Positions 8,566 to 17,226 of a stretch of DNA of 64,000 bases are shown piece after piece. Positions within the stretch are counted from its first letter, which is position 1. Each line of letters opens with the position of its first letter. The stretch comes from an uncultured Bacteroidota bacterium. Its GTDB lineage: Bacteria; Bacteroidota; Bacteroidia; Bacteroidales; P3. A model generated the notes under the pieces. That model did no database searches and had not been told where the DNA came from. It saw only the letters and a list, made by a program, of their open reading frames with translations. Both the position numbers and the translations under genes were made by a program. The DNA is taken from positions 1-64,000 of the forward strand of contig CADCEC010000002.1 of NCBI GenBank assembly GCA_902800395.1, read 5' to 3'.

Positions 8566-8796
8566 ATGAAGCAAGACGAGCTTTGGCTGAAGAAGTATCA
8601 AGAAATAATGTCGTTTATGGAAGAAAACCATAGACGCCCATCGAAATACCCCCCGGAAGAAAATGCCATAGTCAACTGGTGGAAACACCAGCAAAAACTG
8701 ATGAATGCAAGGGTATTGAAGGAGGGTAGGGTGGAGATGCTTCAGAAGTTGTTGGAGATAGGAGAGAAGTATAAGAGGGTGAATCAATATCAATAA
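8566..8796 (+). CDS. Small helicase-associated (HA) domain protein, copy 2
   Basis: This 76-aa paralogue of 1912-2142 has W-L-K-K-Y, R-R-P-S-K-Y, N-W-W-K-H-Q and the C-terminal EKYKRVNQYQ. It starts three bases after the stop of the truncated NTPase-like ORF, repeating the gene-then-HA layout. The 15-base sequence TAAGAGGGTGAATCA at 8772-8786 is identical in all three intact copies although the rest has diverged. The stop is followed by a TAATAG/GATAA-type repeat tract. Confidence 0.75.
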   Translation: MKQDELWLKKYQEIMSFMEENHRRPSKYPPEENAIVNWWKHQQKLMNARVLKEGRVEMLQKLLEIGEKYKRVNQYQ

Positions 8797-8842
8797 TAGT
8801 TAATAGATGATAGATAAGAGATAATAGTTGCGGAGATGATGT
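8797..8842. repeat. Degenerate TAATAG/GATAA repeat tract
   Basis: Short imperfect units (TAATAG, ATAGATGA, GATAAGAG) follow the HA stop. Similar tracts recur at 10330-10350, 17221-17250 and 22043-22096. Confidence 0.5.
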
Positions 8843-8879
8843 AATAATGGAAGAATAATAGTAAAAAACGGCCTCACAA

Positions 8880-8921
8880 TTGAAAATCTTGGGAATTTCC
8901 GATTGAGAATCTTGGGAATTT
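8880..8921. repeat. Two 19-bp direct repeats upstream of the AAA_14 gene
   Basis: TTGAAAATCTTGGGAATTT (8880-8898) and TTGAGAATCTTGGGAATTT (8903-8921) differ at one base and are separated by 4 bp. They lie 37 bp upstream of a -7 box and could be an operator; this is inference. Confidence 0.4.
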
Positions 8922-8957
8922 GGAGGTGTAAGGCAATAAAACATAAATTGATTTCGT

Positions 8958-8965
8958 TATATTTG
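8958..8965 (+). promoter_or_regulatory. Probable -7 promoter box of the AAA_14 ATPase gene
   Basis: TATATTTG matches the Bacteroidota -7 consensus and lies 56 bp before ATG 9022. No convincing -33 TTTG is seen at the right distance. Confidence 0.45.
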
Positions 8966-9021
8966 CGGACAGAAGCATTTTATAAAATTGCAAGAATTGC
9001 AAAAATATTAAATGAGTAACA

Positions 9022-10278
9022 ATGGAAATTAGGCGCGACAGGTATCTGGAAAGGTTGATTGCACATAAGGGCAACGGGCGTGTGAAGATAGTGACCGGCA
9101 TCAGACGATGCGGGAAGTCATACCTATTGTTTCAACTCTTTAAAAGGCATCTGATAGAGACAGGAGTTAAACCGAATCACATCATAGAGATACAGTTGGA
9201 GGATCGTTCCAATAAGGAACTACGTAACCCGGATGCTTGCCTGGCTTTCATTAAGAAGCAGATTAAGAACCAGAAGCCCTACTATTTGTTGATAGATGAG
9301 GTGCAGTTGATGGATGAGTTTGAAGATGTGCTGAATAGCTGTCTGCATATACAGAACCTTGACACTTACGTGACGGGTTCTAACTCCAAATTCCTATCAA
9401 AAGACATTATTACTGAGTTCAGGGGGCGCGGTGACGAGATGTATCTGCGTCCGTTGAGTTTCAAGGAATTCCGAACCATTCAGCCAGACAAACCGTTTGA
9501 CGATGTGTGGACTGAATATATGACCTTTGGCGGCCTGCCATATTGCGCACTGTTGCCCACGAGGGAAGAGAAAGCAGATTATTTGAAACACCTGTTTGAT
9601 GAGGTATTCCTTCGCGACATCATAGAGCGTAACAAAGTGCAGAATGATGCTCAGATGGAGAGTCTGCTGAATATAATCTCATCGGCAGTGGGTTCGTTGA
9701 CCAATCCGAAGAAGCTGGAGGATACTTTTACTAGTTCAGGGATGGGAAAACTGTCTGCCAGTACGATTAAACAGTATCTGGACTACCTGTGCGATGCTTT
9801 TATGATAGAGCAGGCAGAGCGTTATGACATTAAAGGAAAACGTTACATCTCCACGCCGTACAAGTATTATTTCACAGATACGGGGTTGAGAAATGCCCGG
9901 CTGAACTTCCGTCAACTGGAAGAGACTCACCTGATGGAGAATGTGATGTTTAACGAACTTTGCTTGAGGGGCTATTCCGTGGATGTTGGCGTGGTGGAGA
10001 TTAACGAGCGTCAGGAGGATGGCAAGTATGTGCGGAAGCAGATAGAAGTGGACTTTGTTTGCAACAAAGCTGACGAACGGGTTTATGTTCAGTCAGCATT
10101 CTCGATACCAACTACAGAGAAAAGACAGCAGGAGGAGCGCCCGCTGGTGCATGTGGGTGACGGGTTCCGAAAGGTTGTTGTGACCAAAGACAATGTGATA
10201 CGGCACAATGACGAGAACGGAATCCTGATTATGAGCCTGCAGGAGTTTTTGATGGATGAGGGGGCGTTGGAGAAATAG
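9022..10278 (+). CDS. ATP-binding protein, AAA_14 plus DUF4143
   Basis: This 418-aa protein belongs to the common AAA_14/DUF4143 ATPases. It has a Walker A-like V-T-G-I-R-R-C-G-K-S-Y near residues 24-34, Walker B YYLLIDEVQ (about 91-99) and the sensor motif Y-V-T-G-S-N-S. It then has LRPLSFKEF and a C-terminal DUF4143 region with a D-F-V-C-N nuclease-like strand. These proteins are abundant in Bacteroidota, often as paralogues, and their substrate is unknown. The gene has its own -7 box. A truncated HA gene lies 121 bp after the stop. Confidence 0.9.
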   Translation: MEIRRDRYLERLIAHKGNGRVKIVTGIRRCGKSYLLFQLFKRHLIETGVKPNHIIEIQLEDRSNKELRNPDACLAFIKKQIKNQKPYYLLIDEVQLMDEFEDVLNSCLHIQNLDTYVTGSNSKFLSKDIITEFRGRGDEMYLRPLSFKEFRTIQPDKPFDDVWTEYMTFGGLPYCALLPTREEKADYLKHLFDEVFLRDIIERNKVQNDAQMESLLNIISSAVGSLTNPKKLEDTFTSSGMGKLSASTIKQYLDYLCDAFMIEQAERYDIKGKRYISTPYKYYFTDTGLRNARLNFRQLEETHLMENVMFNELCLRGYSVDVGVVEINERQEDGKYVRKQIEVDFVCNKADERVYVQSAFSIPTTEKRQQEERPLVHVGDGFRKVVVTKDNVIRHNDENGILIMSLQEFLMDEGALEK

Positions 10279-10399
10279 AAACATAAAACTGATAAGAAAC
10301 AAACTTATCGGAGGTATCGGGTATCGGACTAAAAAAGATAATAGATAATAGATAAGAGTAGGAGGGGAAGGCGGAAGGTTGACGTTAGAGGGATGAGAT

Positions 10400-10450
10400 A
10401 TGGATCAAGAGACTCGTTGGTTGACAAGATATAATGAGGTGGAAGGAATC
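10400..10450 (+). pseudogene. Truncated HA-domain gene, copy 4
   Basis: From ATG 10400 the frame encodes MDQETRWLTRYNEVEG, clearly homologous to the N-termini of the three intact HA genes (for example MTQDERWNTRYEEVKA). After about 16 codons homology ends abruptly at the start of the ACGGA repeat tract. The C-terminal half is not found downstream of the tract or the four-helix-bundle gene. This looks like an HA gene broken by, or lost through, repeat expansion or insertion. Confidence 0.65.
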
Positions 10451-10645
10451 CTCCGGATTCCGGAATCACGGATCTAAGGATCTACGGAATCACGGAGGCG
10501 CGGAGCGCGGACGTGCGAATCTACGGAGATACGGAACTACGGAGATAGCTGCATAGCAGCGGAATCACGGAACTAGGGAACCACGGAAGGCCCGAAGGAC
10601 GGAACACGCAGTGCGTGGACTTTTGGATTTAAGGATTTACGAATC
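10447..10645. repeat. ACGGA-type degenerate tandem repeat tract
   Basis: About 200 bp are made of variants of GGAATCACGGA, TCTACGGA and GATACGGAACTACGGA. The same family continues downstream of the following gene (11163-11185) and appears in inverted orientation inside its first 30 codons (about 10690-10735). Confidence 0.75.
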
Positions 10646-10653
10646 TACAAACA

Positions 10654-11163
10654 ATGGAAGAGAAAAAAACTAAAACATACAACAGGAAACAGAAGTCCGG
10701 AAATCCGAACTTCCGTAAATCCGTGGATTCAGAGGTGCGCAAATTTGAAGGTGAATTGCGCCCTCTTATGACAGAGGCTGAGAAGAAGGAGGCGCAGGTT
10801 CTGGAGTTGAGTTATGACTTTTCTTGTAGGATTATAAGGCTGTATAAATATCTGAACGAGGGGAAGATGAGTAAGGCTGATAGGGATATGATTGATGCTT
10901 TAGGGAGACAATTGGTACGTTCTGCTACAAGCATCAATGCCAATATGAATGAGGCGCAACATCCTCAGAGCGACGCAGACTTTCTGAGCAAGGCCTCAAT
11001 AGCTCTTAAGGAAGCCCGAGAGTCAGAAAATTGGCTTCGCCTGCTTTCTGACAACGGATACCTATCAACTGTTCAAGCTGAGTCGCTTCTTAGTGATTGT
11101 TCACGGATAAATAAAATCCTGATAACAATCACTGCCAAGGTCAAGAAGCGGTTGAACAGTTGA
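10654..11163 (+). CDS. Four-helix-bundle protein (S23/Avd-like, TIGR02436 type)
   Basis: This 169-aa protein's C-terminal ~120 residues match the four-helix-bundle family first seen in 23S rRNA intervening sequences and related to the Avd protein of diversity-generating retroelements. Key residues are R-Q-L-V-R-S-A-T-S-I-N-A-N-M-N-E-A, then FLSKASIALKEARESENWL. The N-terminal extension (about residues 10-30, SGNPNFRKSVDSEVRKF) is encoded by an inverted copy of the ACGGA-type repeat that flanks the gene. It may therefore be repeat-derived and unstructured. The gene sits between a truncated HA gene and an OLD-like ATPase. Its function is unknown; nucleic-acid binding is plausible for the family. 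Confidence 0.8.
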   Translation: MEEKKTKTYNRKQKSGNPNFRKSVDSEVRKFEGELRPLMTEAEKKEAQVLELSYDFSCRIIRLYKYLNEGKMSKADRDMIDALGRQLVRSATSINANMNEAQHPQSDADFLSKASIALKEARESENWLRLLSDNGYLSTVQAESLLSDCSRINKILITITAKVKKRLNS

Positions 11164-11206
11164 TGGATTTACGGAAATACGGATAAACTGAGATAGGGTA
11201 TTATAT

Positions 11207-12577
11207 ATGATACAGAGTATATCGTGTTTGGGCTATAGAGGTTTTGCGACCAAACAGACGCTTAAACTTGCGGTGCCCGATGGGAAACCCGGTAGTGGAT
11301 TAACGGTTCTCGTGGGACCTAATGGAGGCGGTAAGTCTACATTAGTAGAGTGTTTCAACAAACTCTCTTTGGCAAACAGAAACGCTTCTTTCTCTAAGGG
11401 TAAACGAAATCTTAGAGCAAATGATACCGTTGAAATTTCTGTGACCGTTGATGATGGAAGCGGAATACTAAAAACAAGCAAGGGTGGAAGTGAAACACAA
11501 TGGAGCGGCCCGACGCCTCCCAAGATATACTACCTGCCTTCAAGAAGATTCTTTAACCCTTATTTCAATACAGGACGTTGGTCAAGGGATATTTATTTAA
11601 ATAACCCTCCAAATTTCCAGACACGTACTAACTCGTTGGATTCATGCGCGAGTAGATTGGTTGATTTGAATAAGGGAGATTCTACTCAGTTTGATGCCAT
11701 GTTTGGGCGAATACTTGGCAAACCACTACAGTGGACTATAGATCAGGAAGATAATGGTCAGTATTTTGTGAAGATTACTAAACAGCAAGGACTGCACCAT
11801 AACTCTGACGGCATGGGTGAGGGTTTGGTGAGTCTGTTGTTTATTGTAGATGCATTGTGTGGTACTAGTAATGAATTGATAGTGATAGATGAACCAGAGC
11901 TAAGTTTACATCCACAGTTACAACGCAGACTTTTGGATGAAATACTGGTAAAGACCAAAGATTCGCAGGTTGTAATTTCTACACATAGCCCGAATATGTT
12001 GTCTCTGGTCTCAATCGTAAACGGTGGTATGGTTGCCAGAGTGTTTGAATCAGAAAGGGGTTCTACAATATGTATGATAGATGATGAGTCGCGAGATTTT
12101 ATTAATTCTACCAGCCACAATTTAAATAATCCTCATATTCTTGGAACGGATGCACGGGCATGTTTCTTCGCTGAGGATGGACTGATAATAACTGAGGGGC
12201 AAGAGGATGTAGTATTGTATCCTGTAATAATGGATAAACTGGGATTACCTTTCACTATTCCATTCTTTGGCTTTGGCGCAGGTGGAGCCTCTGGTATTTC
12301 TAATATCGCACATCTGTTACACGTACTTGGTTTTAAACGGATTGGAGCTATCTATGATGGTAACAAAAGAGCCGACTACGAAAATTTCTGTAAAGATTAT
12401 GAGGATGTTGGATACAAGGCGTGGATAATTCCTACAGATGATATACGTGACAAAGAGGCCTATGAGGCTCCCGCTAAGACGGGCTTACTTGAAAGAGACA
12501 GAAAGACGCTGAAACCTGAATTTTCTGGACAACTCAACGCTATGTTTGCAGAAATGCAAAGGTATCTGGGGCTATGA
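11207..12577 (+). CDS. OLD-like ATPase-TOPRIM nuclease
   Basis: A 456-aa protein with Walker A VGPNGGGKST (36-45), a signature-like SDGMGEGLVSL (200-210), Walker B ELIVIDEPELSLHPQ (223-237), STHSP switch histidine (H260) and a C-terminal TOPRIM-like domain. The TOPRIM part is seen as IITEGQEDVVLYP (327-339, E330) and AIYDGNKRAD (381-390, D384). This ABC-ATPase plus TOPRIM layout matches OLD-family nucleases, including Gabija GajA-type proteins, but no GajB helicase is adjacent. A 76-aa HA-type gene overlaps its stop (ATGA) instead. ATP-gated DNA cleavage in defence is likely by family; the partnership with HA is inference. Confidence 0.8.
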   Translation: MIQSISCLGYRGFATKQTLKLAVPDGKPGSGLTVLVGPNGGGKSTLVECFNKLSLANRNASFSKGKRNLRANDTVEISVTVDDGSGILKTSKGGSETQWSGPTPPKIYYLPSRRFFNPYFNTGRWSRDIYLNNPPNFQTRTNSLDSCASRLVDLNKGDSTQFDAMFGRILGKPLQWTIDQEDNGQYFVKITKQQGLHHNSDGMGEGLVSLLFIVDALCGTSNELIVIDEPELSLHPQLQRRLLDEILVKTKDSQVVISTHSPNMLSLVSIVNGGMVARVFESERGSTICMIDDESRDFINSTSHNLNNPHILGTDARACFFAEDGLIITEGQEDVVLYPVIMDKLGLPFTIPFFGFGAGGASGISNIAHLLHVLGFKRIGAIYDGNKRADYENFCKDYEDVGYKAWIIPTDDIRDKEAYEAPAKTGLLERDRKTLKPEFSGQLNAMFAEMQRYLGL

Positions 12578-12804
12578 CACAGGATGAGAGATGGAATACT
12601 CGTTATGAGGAAGTGAAAGCGTTTATTGAAAATAATAAGCGGAATCCGTCGAAATATGTTGATTCAGAACGCGGACTAAGAAATTGGGTCAAGCAACAAA
12701 AGAAGCTCATGAACGCTGGTGCGCTGGAAGAACAACGCCTAAAATGGTTCAATGAGCTTCTTGCGTTAGGGGAGAGGTATAAGAGGGTGAATCAGTATGT
12801 CTGA
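12574..12804 (+). CDS. Small helicase-associated (HA) domain protein, copy 3
   Basis: This 76-aa paralogue of 1912-2142 and 8566-8796 has W-N-T-R-Y, R-N-P-S-K-Y, N-W-V-K-Q-Q-K-K-L-M and the C-terminal ERYKRVNQYV. Its ATG overlaps the TGA of the OLD-like gene, indicating translational coupling. It shares the invariant 15-base TAAGAGGGTGAATCA (12780-12794) with the other copies. A long purine-rich repeat tract follows its stop. Confidence 0.75.
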   Translation: MTQDERWNTRYEEVKAFIENNKRNPSKYVDSERGLRNWVKQQKKLMNAGALEEQRLKWFNELLALGERYKRVNQYV

Positions 12805-13140
12805 GATGTAAGATGGAAGAAGTAAGAAGTAAGAGGTAAGAACTCAGAACTCAGAAGTAAGAGGTAAGAAGTAAGAGGTAAGAGGTAAGATGGATGAGGG
12901 GTGAGGGCTGAAGTGTGAGGGATGAGGTATGAGGGGTGAAGGATGAGGGGTGAGGTATGATATGAGGGATGAGGGAAGAAGTAAGAGGTAAGAAGTAAGA
13001 GGTAAGAAGTAAGAGGTAAGAACTCAGAACTCAGAAGTAAGAGGTAAGAGGTATGAGGTATGAGGTATGAGGTATGAGGGATGAAGGCTAAGGGCTGAGG
13101 TGTGAAGGCTGAGGTATGAGGGATGAAGGCTGAGGATATG
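12805..13140. repeat. Purine-rich AAGTAAGAGGT / GATGAGGTATGAG repeat tract
   Basis: About 335 bp consist almost only of purine-rich units with T: AAGTAAGAGGT, AACTCAGAACTCAGA, and GATGAGGTATGAGG. A block of roughly 50 bp with AACTCAGAACTCAG plus AAGTAAGAGGT occurs twice (near 12840 and near 13020). All frames lack convincing coding potential. It separates the accessory island from leuS. Confidence 0.8.
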
Positions 13141-13319
13141 AGAATAGGCTTTCTCTTCGTGTGATTTTTTCATACGGAGGGAAAGTTTTTTTATTTTGAT
13201 ATCTTCAAATATTCATCGGAAATTTGTATCTTTGCAATTCTGGTAAAAAAAATGCCGGATTGTATGGAATTGATAATTAAGAGTTAAGAATTAAGAATTG
13301 AAATATATTGTATTGTAAT
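13141..13319. other. leuS upstream region
   Basis: A T-rich stretch contains a TATCTTTG box at 13227-13234, followed by a short AAGAGTTAAGAATTAAGAA-like repeat (13276-13299). There is no T-box, tRNA or other recognised leader. Confidence 0.5.
13227..13234 (+). promoter_or_regulatory. Probable -7 promoter box of leuS
   Basis: TATCTTTG fits TAnnTTTG, 86 bp before ATG 13320. No TTTG at 19-21 bp spacing was seen. Confidence 0.5.
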
Positions 13320-16193
13320 ATGGATTATAATTACAACGAGATTGAGCAGAAGTGGCAGGAATGGTGGCGCAAGGAGGGGGTGTATAAGGTGAAAAACGAC
13401 AGCGCCAAACCGCATTATTATGTTTTGGACATGTTCCCCTATCCATCGGGAGCGGGACTGCATGTGGGTCATCCGCTGGGCTATATCGCCAGCGACATCT
13501 ACGCCCGCTACAAGCGGCTGCAGGGTTTCAACGTGCTGCATCCCATGGGATACGATGCCTACGGCCTGCCTGCCGAGCAGTATGCTATCCAGACGGGTCA
13601 GCATCCGGCCATCACCACGGAGCAGAATATCAACCGCTACCGCGAGCAGCTGGACAAGATAGGCTTCAGTTTCGACTGGAGCCGCGAGGTGAGGACCTGC
13701 GAGCCGAAGTACTACAAATGGACGCAGTGGACTTTCCTCCAACTCTTCAAGCATTACTATGACAATACCGCCAACAAGGCGCTTCCGATAACTGTCCTTG
13801 TGGAGCGTTTCGCTAAACAAGGCACTGAAGGTCTTGATGCCGCCTGCACGGAGGCGATGGAATTCACCGCTGAGGAGTGGAATGGCTGGGACGAGGCCAA
13901 GCAGCAGCAGGTGCTGATGAATTACCGTCTGGCTTATCTGGCCGACATCCCCGTGAACTGGTGTGCCGAGTTGGGCACTGTGCTGGCTAACGACGAGGTG
14001 GTCAACGGCCTCTCCGTCCGTGGCGGCTACCCCGTGGAGCGCAAGCTGATGCGCCAGTGGAGTCTGCGTGTCTCCGCTTACGCTCAGCGACTGGTGGATG
14101 GTCTGGAACAAATTGATTGGACCGACAGCCTCAAAGAGATCCAGCGCAACTGGATTGGCAGGAGCGAAGGTGCGGCGGTGTGGTTCCCGATTGATAAAGG
14201 AGTGAAAGGGAGTGAAAAGGGAGTGAAAGGGAGTGAAAGGACAAATGATAATTATTTCGAGATTTTCACTACCCGTCCCGATACCATCTTCGGTGTGACG
14301 TTCATGGTGCTGTGTCCTGAGCACGAGCTCATCGACCAGATTACCACTCCCGAGCAGAAGGCTGAGGTGGAGGCCTACGTTACCTGGGCCAAGAACCGCT
14401 CGGAGCGTGAGCGTCAGGCCGAGGTGAAGAAGGTCAGCGGTGTGTTCACCGGCTCCTACGCCATCAACCCTTTGACCGAAGAAAAAATACCTATCTGGGT
14501 TTCCGAATATGTTCTGGCTGGCTACGGCACCGGTGCCATCATGGCCGTTCCTGCCCACGACAGCCGAGACTTTGCCTTCGCCCGCCACTTCAACCTGCCC
14601 ATCCGTCAGGTGGTCTCGTTGGAGAAGGATGTGGTGAGCGACCCTGCCACTTGGGAAGAGAGTATGGATGCGAAGACCGGCTACTCGGTGAACAGCGGCT
14701 TTGTCACTGGCATGAAGGTGAAGGAGGCTATGGCCGCCGTCATCGACCATATCGAGAAATTGGGTATCGGTCACCGCACCGTCAACTATCGCCTGAGGGA
14801 TGCCATCTTCAGTCGCCAGAGATATTGGGGCGAGCCGTTCCCGATTTATTACAAGAACGCCATTGCTTGTCCGATTCCTGAGGAGTGTCTGCCGCTGGAG
14901 TTGCCGGAGGTGAGTGAGTTCAAGCCTACCGCTACTGGTGAGCCACCGCTGGGACACGCGCAGAAATGGGCTTGGGACGAAAAGAACCGTTGTGTGGTGG
15001 ACAAGTCGCTTATCGACAATAAAACCGTCTTTCCGTTGGAGCTCAGCACCATGCCTGGTTTTGCCGGCTCGAGCGGATACTATCTTCGTTATATGGATCC
15101 GCACAACGACGAGGCCTACTTCTCGAAGGAGGCTGTGGAATACTGGCAGAAGGTGGACCTCTATGTTGGCGGAGCCGAGCACGCCTCGGGTCACCTCATC
15201 TATGCCCGCTTCTGGAACAAGTTCCTGCACGACATCGGCATGTCGGTGGTGGAAGAGCCCTTCCAGAAACTTATCAACCAAGGCATGATTCAGGGACGCT
15301 CGAACTTCGTCTATCGCTCCAAGACCGATAACACACTGTTTGTCTCGAAGGGCCTCATCAAGAATATGGATGATGTGACGCCCATCCATGTGGATATCAA
15401 TATCGTAGACAACGACGTGCTGGACATCGAGCGTTTCCGCCAGTGGCGTCCGGAGTTCGCCGACGCCCGCTTCTCCCTCGAAGACGGCAAATACATCTGC
15501 GGCTGGGAGGTTGAGAAGATGTCGAAGAGCATGTACAACGTGCAGAATCCAGATGATTTGGTGGCCCGCTATGGTGCCGACACGTTGCGTCTCTACGAGA
15601 TGTTCCTCGGCCCTGTGGAACAGGCCAAGCCGTGGGACACCAACGGCATCGAGGGTGTACACAGATTCCTGAAAAAGTTCTGGAAGCTCTATGACAACTG
15701 TCTGACGGGTCAGACCGGTCAGACTAGTGCGACGAAGGAGGAACTGAAGGCTCTTCACTATACCATCAAGAAGATTACCGACGATATCGAGCGTTTCTCG
15801 TTCAATACCGCAGTCTCCAATTTCATGATCACCACCAATCTGCTGACCGACAACAAATGCAGTTGCCGCGAGGTATTGGAGCCCATGGTGGTGCTTATTG
15901 CCCCCTTCGCTCCGCATATCGCTGAGGAACTGTGGCACCGGTTGGGGAACAAAGACAGTGTCTGTGACGCCCTGTGGCCCGTATGCGATCCGCAGTTCCT
16001 GGTGGAAGACACTGTCAAGTATCCCATTCAGTTCAACGGCAAGATGCGCTTCATGTTGGAGTTGCCGGCCGACATCACCCAGGAGGATGCTGTGAATGCC
16101 GTGAAGGCTGCTCCCGAGAGTGCCAAGTGGCTGACGGGTGAGCCCAAGAAAGTTATTTTTGTACCGAAGAAAATCATTAATATCGTATTATAA
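13320..16193 (+). CDS. leuS: Leucyl-tRNA synthetase
   Basis: This 957-aa class I synthetase charges tRNA-Leu. It shows [16 protein letters not shown] with the HIGH-type HVGH at 48-51, the CP1 editing-domain motif [12 protein letters not shown], and KMSKS at about 733-737. ATG 13320 is preferred over an upstream TTG at 13308. Two insertions consist of short tandem repeats kept in frame. Four copies of a GGAGTGAAAG-like unit (14199-14240) encode [15 protein letters not shown] just before the editing domain. A GGTCAGACC-type repeat (15707-15728) encodes GQTGQTS in the anticodon-binding region. Both are probably surface loops. Confidence 0.97.
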   Translation: MDYNYNEIEQKWQEWWRKEGVYKVKNDSAKPHYYVLDMFPYPSGAGLHVGHPLGYIASDIYARYKRLQGFNVLHPMGYDAYGLPAEQYAIQTGQHPAITTEQNINRYREQLDKIGFSFDWSREVRTCEPKYYKWTQWTFLQLFKHYYDNTANKALPITVLVERFAKQGTEGLDAACTEAMEFTAEEWNGWDEAKQQQVLMNYRLAYLADIPVNWCAELGTVLANDEVVNGLSVRGGYPVERKLMRQWSLRVSAYAQRLVDGLEQIDWTDSLKEIQRNWIGRSEGAAVWFPIDKGVKGSEKGVKGSERTNDNYFEIFTTRPDTIFGVTFMVLCPEHELIDQITTPEQKAEVEAYVTWAKNRSERERQAEVKKVSGVFTGSYAINPLTEEKIPIWVSEYVLAGYGTGAIMAVPAHDSRDFAFARHFNLPIRQVVSLEKDVVSDPATWEESMDAKTGYSVNSGFVTGMKVKEAMAAVIDHIEKLGIGHRTVNYRLRDAIFSRQRYWGEPFPIYYKNAIACPIPEECLPLELPEVSEFKPTATGEPPLGHAQKWAWDEKNRCVVDKSLIDNKTVFPLELSTMPGFAGSSGYYLRYMDPHNDEAYFSKEAVEYWQKVDLYVGGAEHASGHLIYARFWNKFLHDIGMSVVEEPFQKLINQGMIQGRSNFVYRSKTDNTLFVSKGLIKNMDDVTPIHVDINIVDNDVLDIERFRQWRPEFADARFSLEDGKYICGWEVEKMSKSMYNVQNPDDLVARYGADTLRLYEMFLGPVEQAKPWDTNGIEGVHRFLKKFWKLYDNCLTGQTGQTSATKEELKALHYTIKKITDDIERFSFNTAVSNFMITTNLLTDNKCSCREVLEPMVVLIAPFAPHIAEELWHRLGNKDSVCDALWPVCDPQFLVEDTVKYPIQFNGKMRFMLELPADITQEDAVNAVKAAPESAKWLTGEPKKVIFVPKKIINIVL
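14199..14240 (+). repeat. In-frame tandem repeat inside leuS
   Basis: Four imperfect copies of GGAGTGAAAG encode GVKGSE repeats near residues 293-307 of LeuS. Confidence 0.8.
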
Positions 16194-16211
16194 TCCGCAT
16201 CCCTGTCATTA

Positions 16212-16254
16212 AACTTTAACCTTTAACCTTTAACCTTTAACCTTTAACCGTTAT
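16212..16254. repeat. TTTAACC heptamer array between leuS and nusB
   Basis: Five to six TTTAACC units lie immediately before the nusB start. The array contains stop codons in every frame phase. Confidence 0.8.
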
Positions 16255-17226
16255 ATGTTAAGCAGACATTTTTTGAGAAGTAAGGTCCTGCAGGCTATTT
16301 ATGCCGGCAGGTATGAGGAGAAGAATACCGCTGAGGTGGCCAAGCTGTTTGAGTATCACATCCAGAAGCTCAACGAGCTGGGAGTGTTGCAGGTGGCGTT
16401 GCTGCCCCGCTTTGTCGAGGTGGCTGGCGAAGTGATTGAGGGAGGCAAGAAGAAATTCCGTCCCACGGAAGAGGATCGCAACCCCAGTCTGCGGATGCTC
16501 GACAACCAGTTCATTCGCCGCATGGCCGACAACTTCGAGCTGAAGAAGGCCATGGAGAGCTGGTGTGGCTGCTGGGAGACACACGAGGATTTGATTCGCG
16601 AAGCGTTCCTGGAATTTAGGAAGACGAAGGAATACCGCGAGTATGTGAACGAAGGAGATAAGGAGACAGGAGATAAGGAGACAAGTAGATTTGAGGAAGA
16701 CAAGGCCTTCGCCATCCTGTTGTTCCGCTACCTGATGAACCGCGAATCGCTGAGAGTGGTAGTAGGGGAGAGGAGTCTCCTGTGGGAGGATGACTTCGAC
16801 CAGATAGCGCAGTACAACTTCATGATGATGAAAACTCTGGAGGAGGCAACTTTCGACGAGGCGGCGGTATGGCCTGTGATGTACGACAAGCGTGAGGAAA
16901 AGGACGAGGCCGACATGGATTTCGCCCGTGATCTGCTAAAGAACACGATGGACACGAGAGAGGAGAGTGAAGAATTGGTGAAGAGCCATCTGCAGGGTTG
17001 GGAGTTCGAGCGTGTATCGAGAATGGATGTGCTGCTGATTAATATGGCAGTGGCTGAACTGACGGGTTGTCCGACGATTCCCGAGAAGGTGACCGTCGAT
17101 GAGTACATAGAGCTCTCGAAGGAATTCAGCTCCGAGCGCAGCCGCCTGTTCATCAACGGTATCCTTGACAAGCTGATTGCCGAACTCCGTTCGAAGGGAA
17201 GAATCAACAAAATAGTTAATAGATAA
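16255..17226 (+). CDS. nusB: Transcription antitermination factor NusB (long Bacteroidota form)
   Basis: A 323-aa protein. The C-terminal ~130 residues carry the NusB RNA-binding fold, seen as W-E-F-E-R-V-S-R-M-D-V-L-L-I-N-M-A and VTVDEYIELSKEFSSERSR. The N-terminal part, beginning MLSRHFLRSKVLQAIYA, is the extra region found in Bacteroidota NusB. NusB acts with NusE on boxA RNA in rRNA antitermination. A two-copy GGAGATAAGGAGACA repeat (16654-16684) inserts GDKETGDKETS in frame at about residues 134-144, between the halves. A TTTAACC array lies directly before the ATG and repeat-type sequence follows the stop. Confidence 0.92.
   Translation: MLSRHFLRSKVLQAIYAGRYEEKNTAEVAKLFEYHIQKLNELGVLQVALLPRFVEVAGEVIEGGKKKFRPTEEDRNPSLRMLDNQFIRRMADNFELKKAMESWCGCWETHEDLIREAFLEFRKTKEYREYVNEGDKETGDKETSRFEEDKAFAILLFRYLMNRESLRVVVGERSLLWEDDFDQIAQYNFMMMKTLEEATFDEAAVWPVMYDKREEKDEADMDFARDLLKNTMDTREESEELVKSHLQGWEFERVSRMDVLLINMAVAELTGCPTIPEKVTVDEYIELSKEFSSERSRLFINGILDKLIAELRSKGRINKIVNR
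16654..16684 (+). repeat. In-frame 15-bp tandem duplication inside nusB
   Basis: GGAGATAAGGAGACA is present twice in tandem and encodes GDKETGDKET. Confidence 0.8.

Larger units (their letters stand above)
10279..10653. other. Repeat-filled gap containing a truncated HA gene
   Basis: This 375-bp gap holds a short TAATAGATAA-type tract (about 10338-10360), the first 17-19 codons of a fourth HA-type gene, and about 200 bp of degenerate GGAATCACGGA/TCTACGGA units leading to the four-helix-bundle gene. No intact gene or promoter was seen. Confidence 0.7.

Noticed and set aside
10447-10645. Possible CRISPR or integron attC array
   Set aside because: Degenerate 8-11 bp repeats without spacers or attC-like folded sites; no integrase.
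12805-13140. Possible CRISPR array
   Set aside because: Units are short, variable and contiguous, with no unique spacers of constant length and no cas genes.
13284-15938. Very long (884-codon) open frame on the minus strand opposite leuS
   Set aside because: It is a shadow of the GC-richer leuS coding sequence; it has no recognisable domain and no promoter, and leuS is certain.
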